Position numbers and translations under genes: made by a program
Shown: one piece after another, positions 23,389 to 31,122 of the stretch
How the letters are laid out: each line of letters starts with the position of its first letter
Position numbering within the stretch: the stretch's first letter is position 1
The notes under the pieces: generated by a model
What the model saw: the letters and a program-made list of their open reading frames with translations, nothing else
Databases searched by the model: none
What the model was told of the DNA's origin: nothing
Source: Leucobacter sp. wl10
GTDB lineage: Bacteria > Actinomycetota > Actinomycetes > Actinomycetales > Microbacteriaceae
DNA length: 39,696 nt
Assembly (NCBI RefSeq): GCF_003569785.1
Contig: NZ_KZ983988.1
Location: forward strand, 306,289 to 345,984
Direction: 5' to 3'

Positions 23389-23462
23389 GAAGGTACGGGA
23401 TCTGCAGAAGATATGGCAGATAGACTCTGATCCGGCATATGTTCTGCAGATCCCGTACCTTC
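23389..23462. repeat. 21-bp perfect inverted repeat between divergent menB and menC
   Basis: The arms at 23389-23409 and 23442-23462 are exact complements over 21 bases (the left arm starts GAAGGTACGGGATCTG and ends CAGAA). Beyond them pairing continues imperfectly through ATATG/CATAT toward a loop of about 20 bases. It lies 86 bases before menB and 35 before menC, between divergent genes, so it cannot be a terminator of either. It may be a regulator site, a hairpin in the leader of either gene, or a dispersed palindromic element. Confidence 0.85.
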
Positions 23463-23496
23463 TGCAGGCGCAGCAACCGGGCAGCAGGGCAGGATC

Positions 23497-24585
23497 ATGA
23501 GACTCGCGCACCACCCGCAACCTCGCCCCGCAGCCCTCCCGCCCCTGGCCGAGGTGCTCGCCGTGACGCGGGTCGTCGCGATCCCCGCGCGCACGCGATT
23601 CCGGGGCGTCTCCGTGCGGGAGGCCGCGATCCTCGACGCGCCCCGCGGGGCGAGCGAGTTCTCGCCGTTCCCCGAGTACGGCGACGCGGAGGCCGCGGCC
23701 TGGCTGGCGGCCGCGCTCGACTTCGGCTGGCACGAGCAGCCGGCGATCCTGCGCGACCGCATCGAGGTGAACGCGACCGTGCCCGCGGTCGCGGCGGAGG
23801 AGGTACCGGCGATCCTCGCCCGCTTCCCCGGCTGCCGCACCGCGAAGGTGAAGGTCGCCGAGCGCGGCCAGACGCTCGCCGACGACGTGACGCGCGTGCG
23901 CGCCGTGCGCGAGGCACTGGGCGGCGACGCGCGGGTGCGGATCGACGCCAACGGCGGCTGGACGGTCGAGGAGGCGGTCGCCGCGCTGCGGGCGCTCGCC
24001 GAGTTCGACCTCGACTACGCCGAGCAGCCGTGCGCGGGCGTGGACGAGCTGGTCGAGGTGCGGCGGCGGCTGGGAGCCCGGCCCGAGGACGGGCCGGGGA
24101 CAGCGCACGCGCAGAGCGATGCTCTGCTCCAAGCGGGCGCTGTCCGCATCGCGGCCGACGAGAGCGTGCGCAAGGCCTCGGACCCGCTGGCCGTGGCGCG
24201 GGCCGGCGCGGCCGATCTGCTCGTCGTGAAGGCGCAGCCGCTGGGCGGCATCCGGCGCGCGCTCGGGATCGTCGCGGAGGCCGGGCTGCCGGTGATCGTC
24301 TCGAGCGCGCTCGACACTTCGGCGGGCATCGCGATGGGGCTGCACCTCGCCGCGGCGCTGCCGGACGGCGCGCTGGACGGCGCCTGCGGGCTCGGCACGG
24401 CGGCGCTGCTCGACGGCGATGTGACCGCCGATCCGCTCGTGCCGCAGGGCGGCGGGATCGCGATGCGCCGGCCGACCCTCGACCCGGAGGCGCTGCGCCG
24501 GCACGCGGCGTCCCCCGAGCGCGCGGCCTGGTGGCGGGACCGCATCACCCGCTGCTACGCGAGGCTCGTCGGCGCCGCGCACTGA
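23497..24585 (+). CDS. menC: o-Succinylbenzoate synthase
   Basis: 362 residues, enolase-superfamily dehydratase. Catalytic residues are visible: the KxK pair in TAKVKV (Lys117/Lys119), metal ligands Asp150 in RIDANGG, Glu176 in YAEQP and Asp221 in AADES, and Lys245 in LVVKAQP. VRKASDPLAVARAGAADLLVVK and VSSALDTSAGIAMGLHLAAAL support MenC. It dehydrates SHCHC to o-succinylbenzoate, just before MenE. Between RRRLGARP and VRIAADES (about residues 197-215) lies an extra Ala/Gln-rich segment (GPGTAHAQSDALLQAGA) that I do not expect in the family; its DNA is a nested palindrome (24098-24145). AGGA stands near the ATG. Divergent from menB. Confidence 0.95.
   Translation: MRLAHHPQPRPAALPPLAEVLAVTRVVAIPARTRFRGVSVREAAILDAPRGASEFSPFPEYGDAEAAAWLAAALDFGWHEQPAILRDRIEVNATVPAVAAEEVPAILARFPGCRTAKVKVAERGQTLADDVTRVRAVREALGGDARVRIDANGGWTVEEAVAALRALAEFDLDYAEQPCAGVDELVEVRRRLGARPEDGPGTAHAQSDALLQAGAVRIAADESVRKASDPLAVARAGAADLLVVKAQPLGGIRRALGIVAEAGLPVIVSSALDTSAGIAMGLHLAAALPDGALDGACGLGTAALLDGDVTADPLVPQGGGIAMRRPTLDPEALRRHAASPERAAWWRDRITRCYARLVGAAH
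24098..24145. repeat. Nested palindromic segment inside menC coding sequence
   Basis: GGACAGCGC (24098-24106) pairs perfectly with GCGCTGTCC (24137-24145). Inside, GCAGAGC (24111-24117) pairs perfectly with GCTCTGC (24121-24127) around GAT. The 48 bases are exactly 16 codons long and coincide with the extra residues of MenC, so the reading frame is kept. This is the architecture expected of a palindromic element inserted into a gene without breaking it. Confidence 0.75.
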
Positions 24586-24611
24586 CGCGGTCCGCGCGAG
24601 CGGAGTCGGGA

Positions 24612-25301
24612 TCAGGACCGGGCGAGGCCCAGCTCGTAGCCGAGGATCACGCCCTGCACACGGTCGCGGAGGTGGAGCTTCGCGAAGATCGCGTTGACGT
24701 GCGACTTCACGGTGGACGGCGCGAGGTGCAGCTCGGCGCTGATCTCCCCGTTGCTGAGCCCGCGCACGAGCGCTTCGAACACGTCGCGCTCGCGGGGGCT
24801 CAGCACGTCGAGGGCCGCGGGCGCGGCGGGCGCCGGCGGCGCAGCGGCGGCCGGTGCCGCGAGGTAGTGCTCGATGAGGCGCGCCGTCAGCCGGGGCGCC
24901 ACCACGGCGGCGCCCGAGGCGACGGTGCGCACGGCGTCCACGAGCCCCTCCGGCCCGATGCTCTTCAGCAGGAACGCGCTCGCCCCGGCCCGGAGGCTGC
25001 CGAAGGCGTACTCGTCGAGGTCGAAGGTGGTGAGCACGATCACCCGGGTCGAGGGATGCGCGTCGGCGATGATCCGCGTCGCCTCGATGCCCCCCATGCC
25101 GGGCATCCGCACATCCATCAGCGCGACGTCCGGGCGCAGGCGGGCGACCGCCTCGATCGCCTCCTCCCCGTTCCCCGCTTCGCCGATCACCTCGAGGCCT
25201 TCGGCCGAGTCCAGGATCAGCGCGTTGCCGGTGCGCGCGAGCGGCTGGTCGTCGACCACGACGACGCGAAGGGGCTCGATCCGGTGTTCGTCGCCGGTCA
25301 C
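24612..25301 (-). CDS. NarL/LuxR-family response regulator
   Basis: 229 residues from a GTG overlapping the kinase stop (GTGA). Receiver domain at about 11-125 with acidic pair VVDDQP, phospho-acceptor Asp63 in ALMDVRMPGMGG, conserved Thr in VLTTFD and Lys in FLLKS. A linker very rich in Ala and Pro (AAPAAAAPPAPAAPAA) follows. The C-terminal LuxR helix-turn-helix is LSPRERDVFEALVRGLSNGEISAELHLAPSTVKSHVNAIFAKLHLRDRVQ. It is the output partner of the kinase encoded just upstream. The inverted repeats at 26651-26711, before the divergent ABC exporter, are a candidate target. Such gene triplets usually mean that the kinase senses a membrane stress or compound and the regulator switches on the exporter. 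Confidence 0.95.
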   Translation of the reverse strand: MTGDEHRIEPLRVVVVDDQPLARTGNALILDSAEGLEVIGEAGNGEEAIEAVARLRPDVALMDVRMPGMGGIEATRIIADAHPSTRVIVLTTFDLDEYAFGSLRAGASAFLLKSIGPEGLVDAVRTVASGAAVVAPRLTARLIEHYLAAPAAAAPPAPAAPAALDVLSPRERDVFEALVRGLSNGEISAELHLAPSTVKSHVNAIFAKLHLRDRVQGVILGYELGLARS

Positions 25302-26614
25302 GCGGACGCCTCCGCCCGGAGCTGCAGCGAGACGCGGGTGCGCCAGCCGGGCCGGGGCGGGGCGGATCCGGGCGATCCTGACCCGTCCCCGGCCCGACCG
25401 CCCGATCCCGGGCCTCTCGCGCCCGGCCCCGCCGCCGGCCCCGCTTCCAGACTGCCGCAGAACGCATTAGCCCGCTCCCGCATCGCCCGCAGACCGACAC
25501 CCGCACCCGCAGCACCAGCACCCGCACCGGCTCCCGGCCCTCCCGTCCCGTCGTCGGTCACCGACACAGCGAGCTCGCCGTCCCGGCACACGACCTCGAC
25601 CTCGACCCTGGTGGGATCCGCGGCGTGGCGGAGCACGTTGGTGAGCGCCTCCTGCACCACCCGGTACACGGTCGTCTGCAGGGCCGGGTCGGGCGGAACC
25701 TCCCCCTGCAGCCGCAGCGAGACCGGCAGCCCGGCGACCCGGAACACCTCGACCAGGTCCTCGAGCGGCGGCAGGTTGTAACCCGACGTCTCGAGCGCGG
25801 CGTCGAGATCGCGATCCCCGTCGCGCAGCACGCGCAGGATCCGCTGCATCTCCTCGAGCGCCTGTGCGCCCACCGCTCCCAGCTGCTCCAGCGCCGCCCG
25901 CGCGCGCTCGGGATGCTTCTCCCAGCCGACCCGCGCGCCCCCGGCGAGCGCGATCATCACCGTCACGGAGTGGGCGACCACGTCGTGCATCTCGGCAGTG
26001 ATGCGGGCCCGCTCGGCGAGCGCCGCCCGTTCCTCGCGCAGAGCGATCGCGCTCTCGAGCGCCTCGCGGCGCGCGGCCGAGGCGCGCACGGCGATCCCGA
26101 TCGCCACGGCGGCGATCGTGACGGGCTGCACCAGGCCGGTGATGGCGGCCTCGCGACCCGTCAGCAGCGTGCTCGCGATCCCCGCGCAGGCCGGGATCGC
26201 GATGCTCGCCGCGTAGGCCGCGAGCACGCGCGGCCACCGGTCCCGCGCGGCGATCGTGTACATGACGAACGCGTTCTCGAAGACGGGGAAGTCCCCCGGC
26301 GTCAGCACCGGGTTGACCGAAGCCAGGAGCATGACGGCGACGAGCACGAGGTAGGGGTGCCGCCTGCGCCACCACAGCGCGACCGCGACGCCCGCGACGC
26401 TGGCGCAGGCGAGCCAGAGGGGCTGCGGCCGCAGGAAGTAGATCGCGAACCCCATCGGTACGGTGCAGGCGAGGATCACGAGCGCGTCGCCGATGCGGGG
26501 TCGGTCGGCGAGCCGGCGCACGATGCGGGGGCGGCGGGACCGGAGGCCGGGCACGGCGCTCGGCGCCTCGAGGCCGCGCGCGCGAACGCCGCCCGTGCGA
26601 TCGCCTCCGCTCAT
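25298..26614 (-). CDS. NarL-type sensor histidine kinase
   Basis: 438 residues; ATG preceded by GGAGGGAGG. About five or six N-terminal transmembrane helices (residues about 44-180) with only short outside loops, so it probably senses something in or at the membrane. HisKA_3 domain with His210 in ITAEMHDVVAHSVTVM. ATPase domain with N-box VVQEALTNVLRHA, DDGTGG and GLRAMRERANAFCGSLEAG. An unusual run of Gly-Ala dipeptides (GPGAGAGAGAAGAGVG) and a long Gly/Pro/Ser/Arg-rich stretch (about residues 385-425) expand the ATP-lid and C-terminal region; these come from simple 6-base-type repeats in the DNA. Such low-complexity growth may be neutral. Pairs with the regulator at 24612. Confidence 0.93.
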   Translation of the reverse strand: MSGGDRTGGVRARGLEAPSAVPGLRSRRPRIVRRLADRPRIGDALVILACTVPMGFAIYFLRPQPLWLACASVAGVAVALWWRRRHPYLVLVAVMLLASVNPVLTPGDFPVFENAFVMYTIAARDRWPRVLAAYAASIAIPACAGIASTLLTGREAAITGLVQPVTIAAVAIGIAVRASAARREALESAIALREERAALAERARITAEMHDVVAHSVTVMIALAGGARVGWEKHPERARAALEQLGAVGAQALEEMQRILRVLRDGDRDLDAALETSGYNLPPLEDLVEVFRVAGLPVSLRLQGEVPPDPALQTTVYRVVQEALTNVLRHAADPTRVEVEVVCRDGELAVSVTDDGTGGPGAGAGAGAAGAGVGLRAMRERANAFCGSLEAGPAAGPGARGPGSGGRAGDGSGSPGSAPPRPGWRTRVSLQLRAEASA

Positions 26615-26650
26615 GCGCGCCTCCCTCCTCCGTCCTCATTCTCTCGCGGG

Positions 26651-26711
26651 CCGGCGACACGGACCACCACCCGCGGGTGGAGGGGTTTCGTACCGCGGAT
26701 GGTGTCGCCGG
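26651..26711. promoter_or_regulatory. Nested inverted repeats in the divergent control region
   Basis: CCGGCGACAC (26651-26660) and GTGTCGCCGG (26702-26711) are perfect 10-bp arms. Between them sits the perfect 14-bp palindrome CCACCCGCGGGTGG (26667-26680). The whole lies in the 244 bases between the sensor kinase gene and the divergent ABC exporter genes. Both dyads are good candidates for binding of the dimeric NarL-type regulator. Alternatively it could form a leader hairpin. Confidence 0.55.
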
Positions 26712-26858
26712 AGCAGCGGCCCCTCGATGCTGGGTTCCGGGGCCGATTCGCCGCCCGCGCGGTTTCGGTCGGAGGTCCGCGATCGGGTAGGCGGTTTCGC
26801 GCGATTCGGTCCTGCGGAGGCCGGATACGGCAGGGACGGAAGAGACGGAGAGAACCGG

Positions 26859-27587
26859 ATGACCGACGAGTGGCTGCTGCGCGCCGAGGGCGTCGGCAAA
26901 TCCTACGGCGAGACGCGTGCGCTGATCGACGCTTCGCTGACGATCGGCGCCGGGGAGGCGGTCGCGATCATGGGTCCGAGCGGTTCGGGCAAGTCGACGC
27001 TGCTGCACGTGCTCGCCGGCATCATCCCCGCCGACGGCGGCCGGGTGCTGCTGCGGCGCGGGGAGGGCGCTGCGGGCGCCGACGAGATCGGCTCGCTCGG
27101 CGACGACGAGCGCTCCGCGCTGCGGCTGAGCCGCTTCGGCTTCGTGTTCCAGCAGGGGCTGCTGCTGCCGGAGCTGACGGCCGCCGAGAACGTCGCGCTG
27201 CCGCTGCTGCTGCGCTCGGTTCCCCGCGCCGAGGCGGCGCGTCGATCCGAGGAGCGGCTGGCTGCGCTCGGGCTCGCGGGCCTCGGCGAGCGCCGGATCG
27301 GCCAGCTCTCCGGCGGCCAGGCCCAGCGGGTCGCGATCGCCCGCGCGCTCATCGCCGACCCCAGCCTGATCTTCGCCGACGAGCCCACGGGCGCGCTCGA
27401 CTCCCGCACGGCCGACGAGGTGCTCACCGCGCTGCTCGCGACGGCCCGCGGGCCGGGGAGCGCGCTGGTCGTGGTGACGCACGACGAGCACGTCGCCTCG
27501 CGCTGCGATCGCGTGGTGCGGCTGCGCGACGGGAGGATCCAGGAGACGGCGGGCACCGACCCGATCCCGATCGGGGATCCCCGATGA
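26859..27587 (+). CDS. ABC transporter ATP-binding protein (MacB/LolD/BceA-like)
   Basis: 242 residues from an ATG with GGAG eight bases upstream. Walker A GPSGSGKSTLLHVLAG near 41-56, Q-loop FVFQQGLLLPELTAAENVALPLL, signature [16 protein letters not shown], Walker B LIFADEPTGALDSRT, and switch His VVVTHDEHVASRCDRVVRLRDGRI. The LPELTAAENVALPL and DEPTGALDS patterns mark the group working with FtsX-like permeases (MacB, LolD, BceA). Its stop overlaps the start of the permease gene (ATGA). A divergent NarL-type two-component system suggests inducible expression, as seen with antibiotic-peptide or envelope-stress exporters. Confidence 0.95.
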   Translation: MTDEWLLRAEGVGKSYGETRALIDASLTIGAGEAVAIMGPSGSGKSTLLHVLAGIIPADGGRVLLRRGEGAAGADEIGSLGDDERSALRLSRFGFVFQQGLLLPELTAAENVALPLLLRSVPRAEAARRSEERLAALGLAGLGERRIGQLSGGQAQRVAIARALIADPSLIFADEPTGALDSRTADEVLTALLATARGPGSALVVVTHDEHVASRCDRVVRLRDGRIQETAGTDPIPIGDPR

Positions 27588-28942
27588 GCGCCGTGTGGAT
27601 GCTGGTCCGGCCCCGCCGCGGCTCGGCAGCCCTCTCCTGGATGCAGCTCGCCGCCTCAGCCGTCACCGCGCTGCTGGCCTTCGCCGTGGCGATGCTCGCG
27701 GCCGCGTTCTGGCGCGTGCCCTCCGCCGAGGAGGGCTACCGGGTGCTCGCGATCGGCCTCGTCGGCGTGCTCGTCGTGCCGCTCGTCACGCTCGGCACGG
27801 CGACCGCCCGCCTCGCAGCGCGCAGCCGCGACGACCGCCTCGCCACCCTCCGGCTCCTCGGGGCCTCCGCCCGGCGGGTCCGCAGGACCGCAGTCGCAGA
27901 GATCGCGCTCCTCGCGATCGTCGGGGTCGCGGCCGGCACGCTCCTGGCGTCGGGGCTGCCGTTCGCGCTGAGCCTCCTCGGCGTCCTCGGCGCTCCGCTC
28001 ACCGTCTACGGCGAGCCTCTCGATCCCGCGCAGCTGTGGCTGCCGTGGTGGGCCTCCGCCGCGATCCCGCCGCTGCTCGTCGCGGTCGCGGCGGCGAGCG
28101 CGCTGCTCGGCCTGCGGCGCGTGGTGCTCAGCCCGCTCGGCGTGCGCACCCGGCAGGACGCTCCCCGCATGAGCCGGCTGCGCCTCGTGGCCGCGGTAGC
28201 GGTGCTGGCCGCCGCCGTGCTGGTCACCCAGCTCGTGTCGCCGGACTGGGGCCTCACCGTGGTCTTCGGAGCGCTCACCGTCGCGGTGATCGGCGTCTCG
28301 GCCGTGCTCGGGGTCGCCGGGCCGTTCGCGGTGACGCTGTTCGCCCGGTCCCGGGCCGCCCGCACCTCGAACGCGGCCGCGCTCGTCGCGGCCCGCGGGA
28401 TCCTCGACGACCCCCGCGCCGCGTGGCGGCAGGTCTCAGCGGTCGCGCTCGCCAGCTTCGTGCTCATCCCGGCCGGCAGCCTGCTGGGCTACCTCGACGC
28501 GATTCAGCGCAGCAAGAGCCGTGCCATCATGACCCGCGACCAGCTGCTGCTGTTCGGCGACGCGCGCACGATGCTGATCGCGCTCGTGGCGGTGTCGTTC
28601 CTGGTGGTGGCCTGCCAGGTCGCGATCACGCAGACGGCCGCGGTGCTGGAGCGGCACGAGCTGTACGTGGCCCTCGACCGGATCGGGATGCCCCGCGCGG
28701 AGCTGGATCGCGCCCGCCGCCTGCGCGTCACCGGTGCCGCGAACGTCGCCGTCGTCGGCGCCTCGACGGCGGCCGCGGTGCTCGGGGCCGCGCTGCTGTT
28801 CATCGCGGTCGTCGTGGCGCCGCTGTTCGTCGCGGCCGTCGTGGTCCTGCTGCTGCTCGGGCTGCTGCTGATCCGCGCCGGCGTCGCCGCGACGTCGCCC
28901 GTCATGCGCCGGGTGCTCGATGCTCCGGGGCGCGGCGAGTGA
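27584..28942 (+). CDS. ABC exporter permease (FtsX-like)
   Basis: 452 residues. About eight to ten hydrophobic segments, including a first helix near 18-42, a group at about 55-140 and a final group from about 330 on. RSRDDRLATLRLLGASARRVRRTAVAEIALLAIVG is the typical coupling region of FtsX-domain permeases, and RIGMPRAELDRARRLRVTGAANVAVVG is a second one, so both halves are present in one chain. No large extracellular domain as in MacB is visible. It works with the ATPase overlapping upstream; substrate unknown. Its stop overlaps the GTG of the next gene (GTGA). Confidence 0.88.
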   Translation: MSAVWMLVRPRRGSAALSWMQLAASAVTALLAFAVAMLAAAFWRVPSAEEGYRVLAIGLVGVLVVPLVTLGTATARLAARSRDDRLATLRLLGASARRVRRTAVAEIALLAIVGVAAGTLLASGLPFALSLLGVLGAPLTVYGEPLDPAQLWLPWWASAAIPPLLVAVAAASALLGLRRVVLSPLGVRTRQDAPRMSRLRLVAAVAVLAAAVLVTQLVSPDWGLTVVFGALTVAVIGVSAVLGVAGPFAVTLFARSRAARTSNAAALVAARGILDDPRAAWRQVSAVALASFVLIPAGSLLGYLDAIQRSKSRAIMTRDQLLLFGDARTMLIALVAVSFLVVACQVAITQTAAVLERHELYVALDRIGMPRAELDRARRLRVTGAANVAVVGASTAAAVLGAALLFIAVVVAPLFVAAVVVLLLLGLLLIRAGVAATSPVMRRVLDAPGRGE

Positions 28943-29871
28943 GCCCCGCGTTTCTGCTCGGGCTGACGATCGCGCTCGGCGGCGCGCTGGTGATGGCCGC
29001 GGGCTCGGAGCTGCAGTCGCAGGCGGTGCTCGCGGCCGGCGGGCGGTGGCGGTCGTTCCTGCGCTCGCCGCGCTGGCTGACCGGGCTCGCGCTGCTCGGC
29101 GCCGCCGTCGGCACGAACTTCGCCGCTCTCGCACTGACGCCCGTGAGCGCCGTGCAGTCGGTGAGCATCGTCGCGCTCGCGGCCTCGGCTGCGTTCGGGG
29201 CCGCGACCCGCCGGGTCGTCGTCACGCGCGGCGCCGTGCTGTCCATCGGGCTATGCGCGGTCGGGATCCTCGGATTCGTCTCGCTCGTCGCCGCCCACCG
29301 CGCTCCGGGCGGCGGCCAGGCGGATCCCCGAGCGCAGCTCCTCGCGACCACGGCGATCCTGGCCGCGCTCACCGCCGTCGGCCTCGCCGCGACGCTCACG
29401 GGTCGGGGACGCGAGGGCGAGGGGGTGCGACTGATGGGCCTCGTCGCCGCCGCCGCGGTGTTCGGCAGCGTCACGACGGTGTTCAAGACGCTCGTCGAAC
29501 TGGTGCTGGATCGCGGCTCCGCCTCTGCGCTCGGCGATCCCGCCGCCCTCGGCGCCCTCGGGGTCGTCGCGACGGGCGGCGTCGTCGCGAACGTGCTGCT
29601 GCAGCGCTCGCACCGCGGCTTCCCCGCACCGGTTGTGGTCGCGGCGATCACGATCGTCGACCCGCTGACGGCGGCGGTGATCGGGATCTCGGTGCTCGGC
29701 GAGGTGCGCCCGAGTTGGGCCGTGGCCGCCGGCCTGCTGGCGTTCGGCGCGACCGCCTGCGCGGGGGTGGTCGGGGTGAGCCGCATCCGGCGGCGGGCGC
29801 CGCCCGCCCGAGAGCACGACCCTCCGCCGACGCCCGACGCTCCCGCCCCGCGCGCCATCCCCGACCAGTGA
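28939..29871 (+). CDS. DMT/EamA-like multi-helix membrane protein
   Basis: 310 residues from a GTG. About nine or ten hydrophobic helices, in the length range of drug/metabolite transporters and NIPA/DUF-type relatives. It opens FLLGLTIALGGALVMAAGSELQSQAVL, and a conserved-looking stretch FAALALTPVSAVQSVSIVALAASAAFGA resembles the helix-4 region of EamA proteins; AAITIVDPLTAAVIGISVLGE near residue 245 is also typical. A Pro-rich cytoplasmic tail (EHDPPPTPDAPAPRAIPDQ) ends it. Joined by 4-base overlap to the ABC permease and followed after 9 bases by a glycosyltransferase gene. Function unknown; a metabolite or ion exporter is likely. Confidence 0.8.
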   Translation: MSPAFLLGLTIALGGALVMAAGSELQSQAVLAAGGRWRSFLRSPRWLTGLALLGAAVGTNFAALALTPVSAVQSVSIVALAASAAFGAATRRVVVTRGAVLSIGLCAVGILGFVSLVAAHRAPGGGQADPRAQLLATTAILAALTAVGLAATLTGRGREGEGVRLMGLVAAAAVFGSVTTVFKTLVELVLDRGSASALGDPAALGALGVVATGGVVANVLLQRSHRGFPAPVVVAAITIVDPLTAAVIGISVLGEVRPSWAVAAGLLAFGATACAGVVGVSRIRRRAPPAREHDPPPTPDAPAPRAIPDQ

Positions 29872-29880
29872 GGACCCACC

Positions 29881-31122
29881 ATGCACATCGCCTTCTTCAG
29901 CGACCAGCACCCGGCCACGCTCGGCGGCCTCCAGGCCTCCCTGGGGCTGCAGCGCAAGCACCTCGAGCGGCTCGGCCACACGGTCACCGTCTGCGCGCCC
30001 GGCGCGCGGCGCACGCCGTCCCCGCAGTACGCGCGCGCCCACGACGTGCTGCTGCGGGCCGCGCGGGCGGGCGAGCACTCCTTCACCCTGGCGGGCGAGC
30101 GCTTCGACCGCGTGATCGACGCCGCGTTCGCCGCGCGCCGCAACCGCCCGCCCGTGGACGTCGTGCACGTGCAGGCCGACGTCTGGGGCGCCTGGAACGG
30201 CTACCGCTTCGCCCGGCGGCACGGCCTGCCGGTGGTGCACACCATGCACACCGACGTGGAGGCGGGGCTGCCCGCGATCCTGCCGTTCCCCGGCGCGATG
30301 TTCCGCCTGTTGTTCGCCGCGCACCAGCGCTTCCTCGGCACGGGCCCGATCCGCAGCGTCGCAGAGTACGCGCGCGCGTTCGCGGAGCGGGCCGACCTGC
30401 TCATCGCGCCGAGCACGCATTTCGCCGAGCGGCTGCGCGGCTACGGCGTCGAGCGCCGCATCGAGGTGCTGCCCACCGGGGTCGACGACGATCTGCTCGC
30501 GGCGATCCGGAGGGCTCCCGCACCCGCGCCCCGCGCGCGACCGGTGCTGCTGTGGCCCGGCCGGATCAGCCCCGAGAAGCGGCTCGGCGAACTGCTGGAG
30601 GCCCTCGCCCGATCGGGCGCCGACGCCGAGCTGCACGTCTACGGTTCGGGGAGAGAGCTCCCGCGGGTGCGGCGGCTCACGCACGAGCTCGGCGTCGCTC
30701 CGCGCGTGCGGTTCTTCGGCAGCGTGCCGCACGACGTCGTGCTGCGCGCGATGCGGGGCGCGGACGCCGTGGTGCAGAGCTCCGTCGGGTACGAGACGCA
30801 GGGGCTCACGATGTACGAGGCCGTGTCGGTCGGGACGCCGGTGATCCTGCGGGATCGGGGTCTCGCGCGGGATCTGCCCGAGCCGCTGCGCCACACCGCG
30901 GCCGACACCGGGGTCGGGGCCCTGGCCGCGGCGCTCGCCGCCTTCGTCTCGCGCACCGCTCGGGATCCCGGCACCGCGGAGCGCACGGCCACCGACCGGT
31001 TCGCGCAGAGCCGGCTGACGGCGCGCGCGGAGGCGCTCTACCGGGGTCTGCTGCGGGATCGCGCCCGCGGGGGCGCGGCGCGCGAGATCCCCGCCCTCGT
31101 CGGAGGCCGTCGTGCGGCGTGA
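29881..31122 (+). CDS. GT4-family glycosyltransferase, paralogue of 15201-16412
   Basis: 413 residues, GT-B fold. N-terminus MHIAFFSDQHPATLGGLQASLGLQRKHLERLGH matches the start of the glycosyltransferase at 15201-16412 almost position for position. VDVVHVQADVWGAWNGYRFAR and HTMHTDVEAGLPAI follow. The donor domain has LLWPGRISPEKRLGELLEAL and EX7E in VGYETQGLTMYEAVSVG. It probably glycosylates a cell-envelope or lipid acceptor on the cytoplasmic side. AGGA lies seven bases before the ATG. It overlaps the following hydrolase gene by 11 bases. Donor and acceptor are unknown. Confidence 0.9.
   Translation: MHIAFFSDQHPATLGGLQASLGLQRKHLERLGHTVTVCAPGARRTPSPQYARAHDVLLRAARAGEHSFTLAGERFDRVIDAAFAARRNRPPVDVVHVQADVWGAWNGYRFARRHGLPVVHTMHTDVEAGLPAILPFPGAMFRLLFAAHQRFLGTGPIRSVAEYARAFAERADLLIAPSTHFAERLRGYGVERRIEVLPTGVDDDLLAAIRRAPAPAPRARPVLLWPGRISPEKRLGELLEALARSGADAELHVYGSGRELPRVRRLTHELGVAPRVRFFGSVPHDVVLRAMRGADAVVQSSVGYETQGLTMYEAVSVGTPVILRDRGLARDLPEPLRHTAADTGVGALAAALAAFVSRTARDPGTAERTATDRFAQSRLTARAEALYRGLLRDRARGGAAREIPALVGGRRAA

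Noticed and set aside
23389..23462. Long inverted repeat as insertion-sequence ends
   Set aside because: Only about 32 bases separate the arms and no transposase or flanking target duplication is visible; at most a transposase-less palindromic element.
25625..28942. 1105-codon plus-strand open frame
   Set aside because: Only the part from the ATG at 27584 is real (the ABC permease); the earlier part is antisense to the kinase and out of frame with the ATPase.
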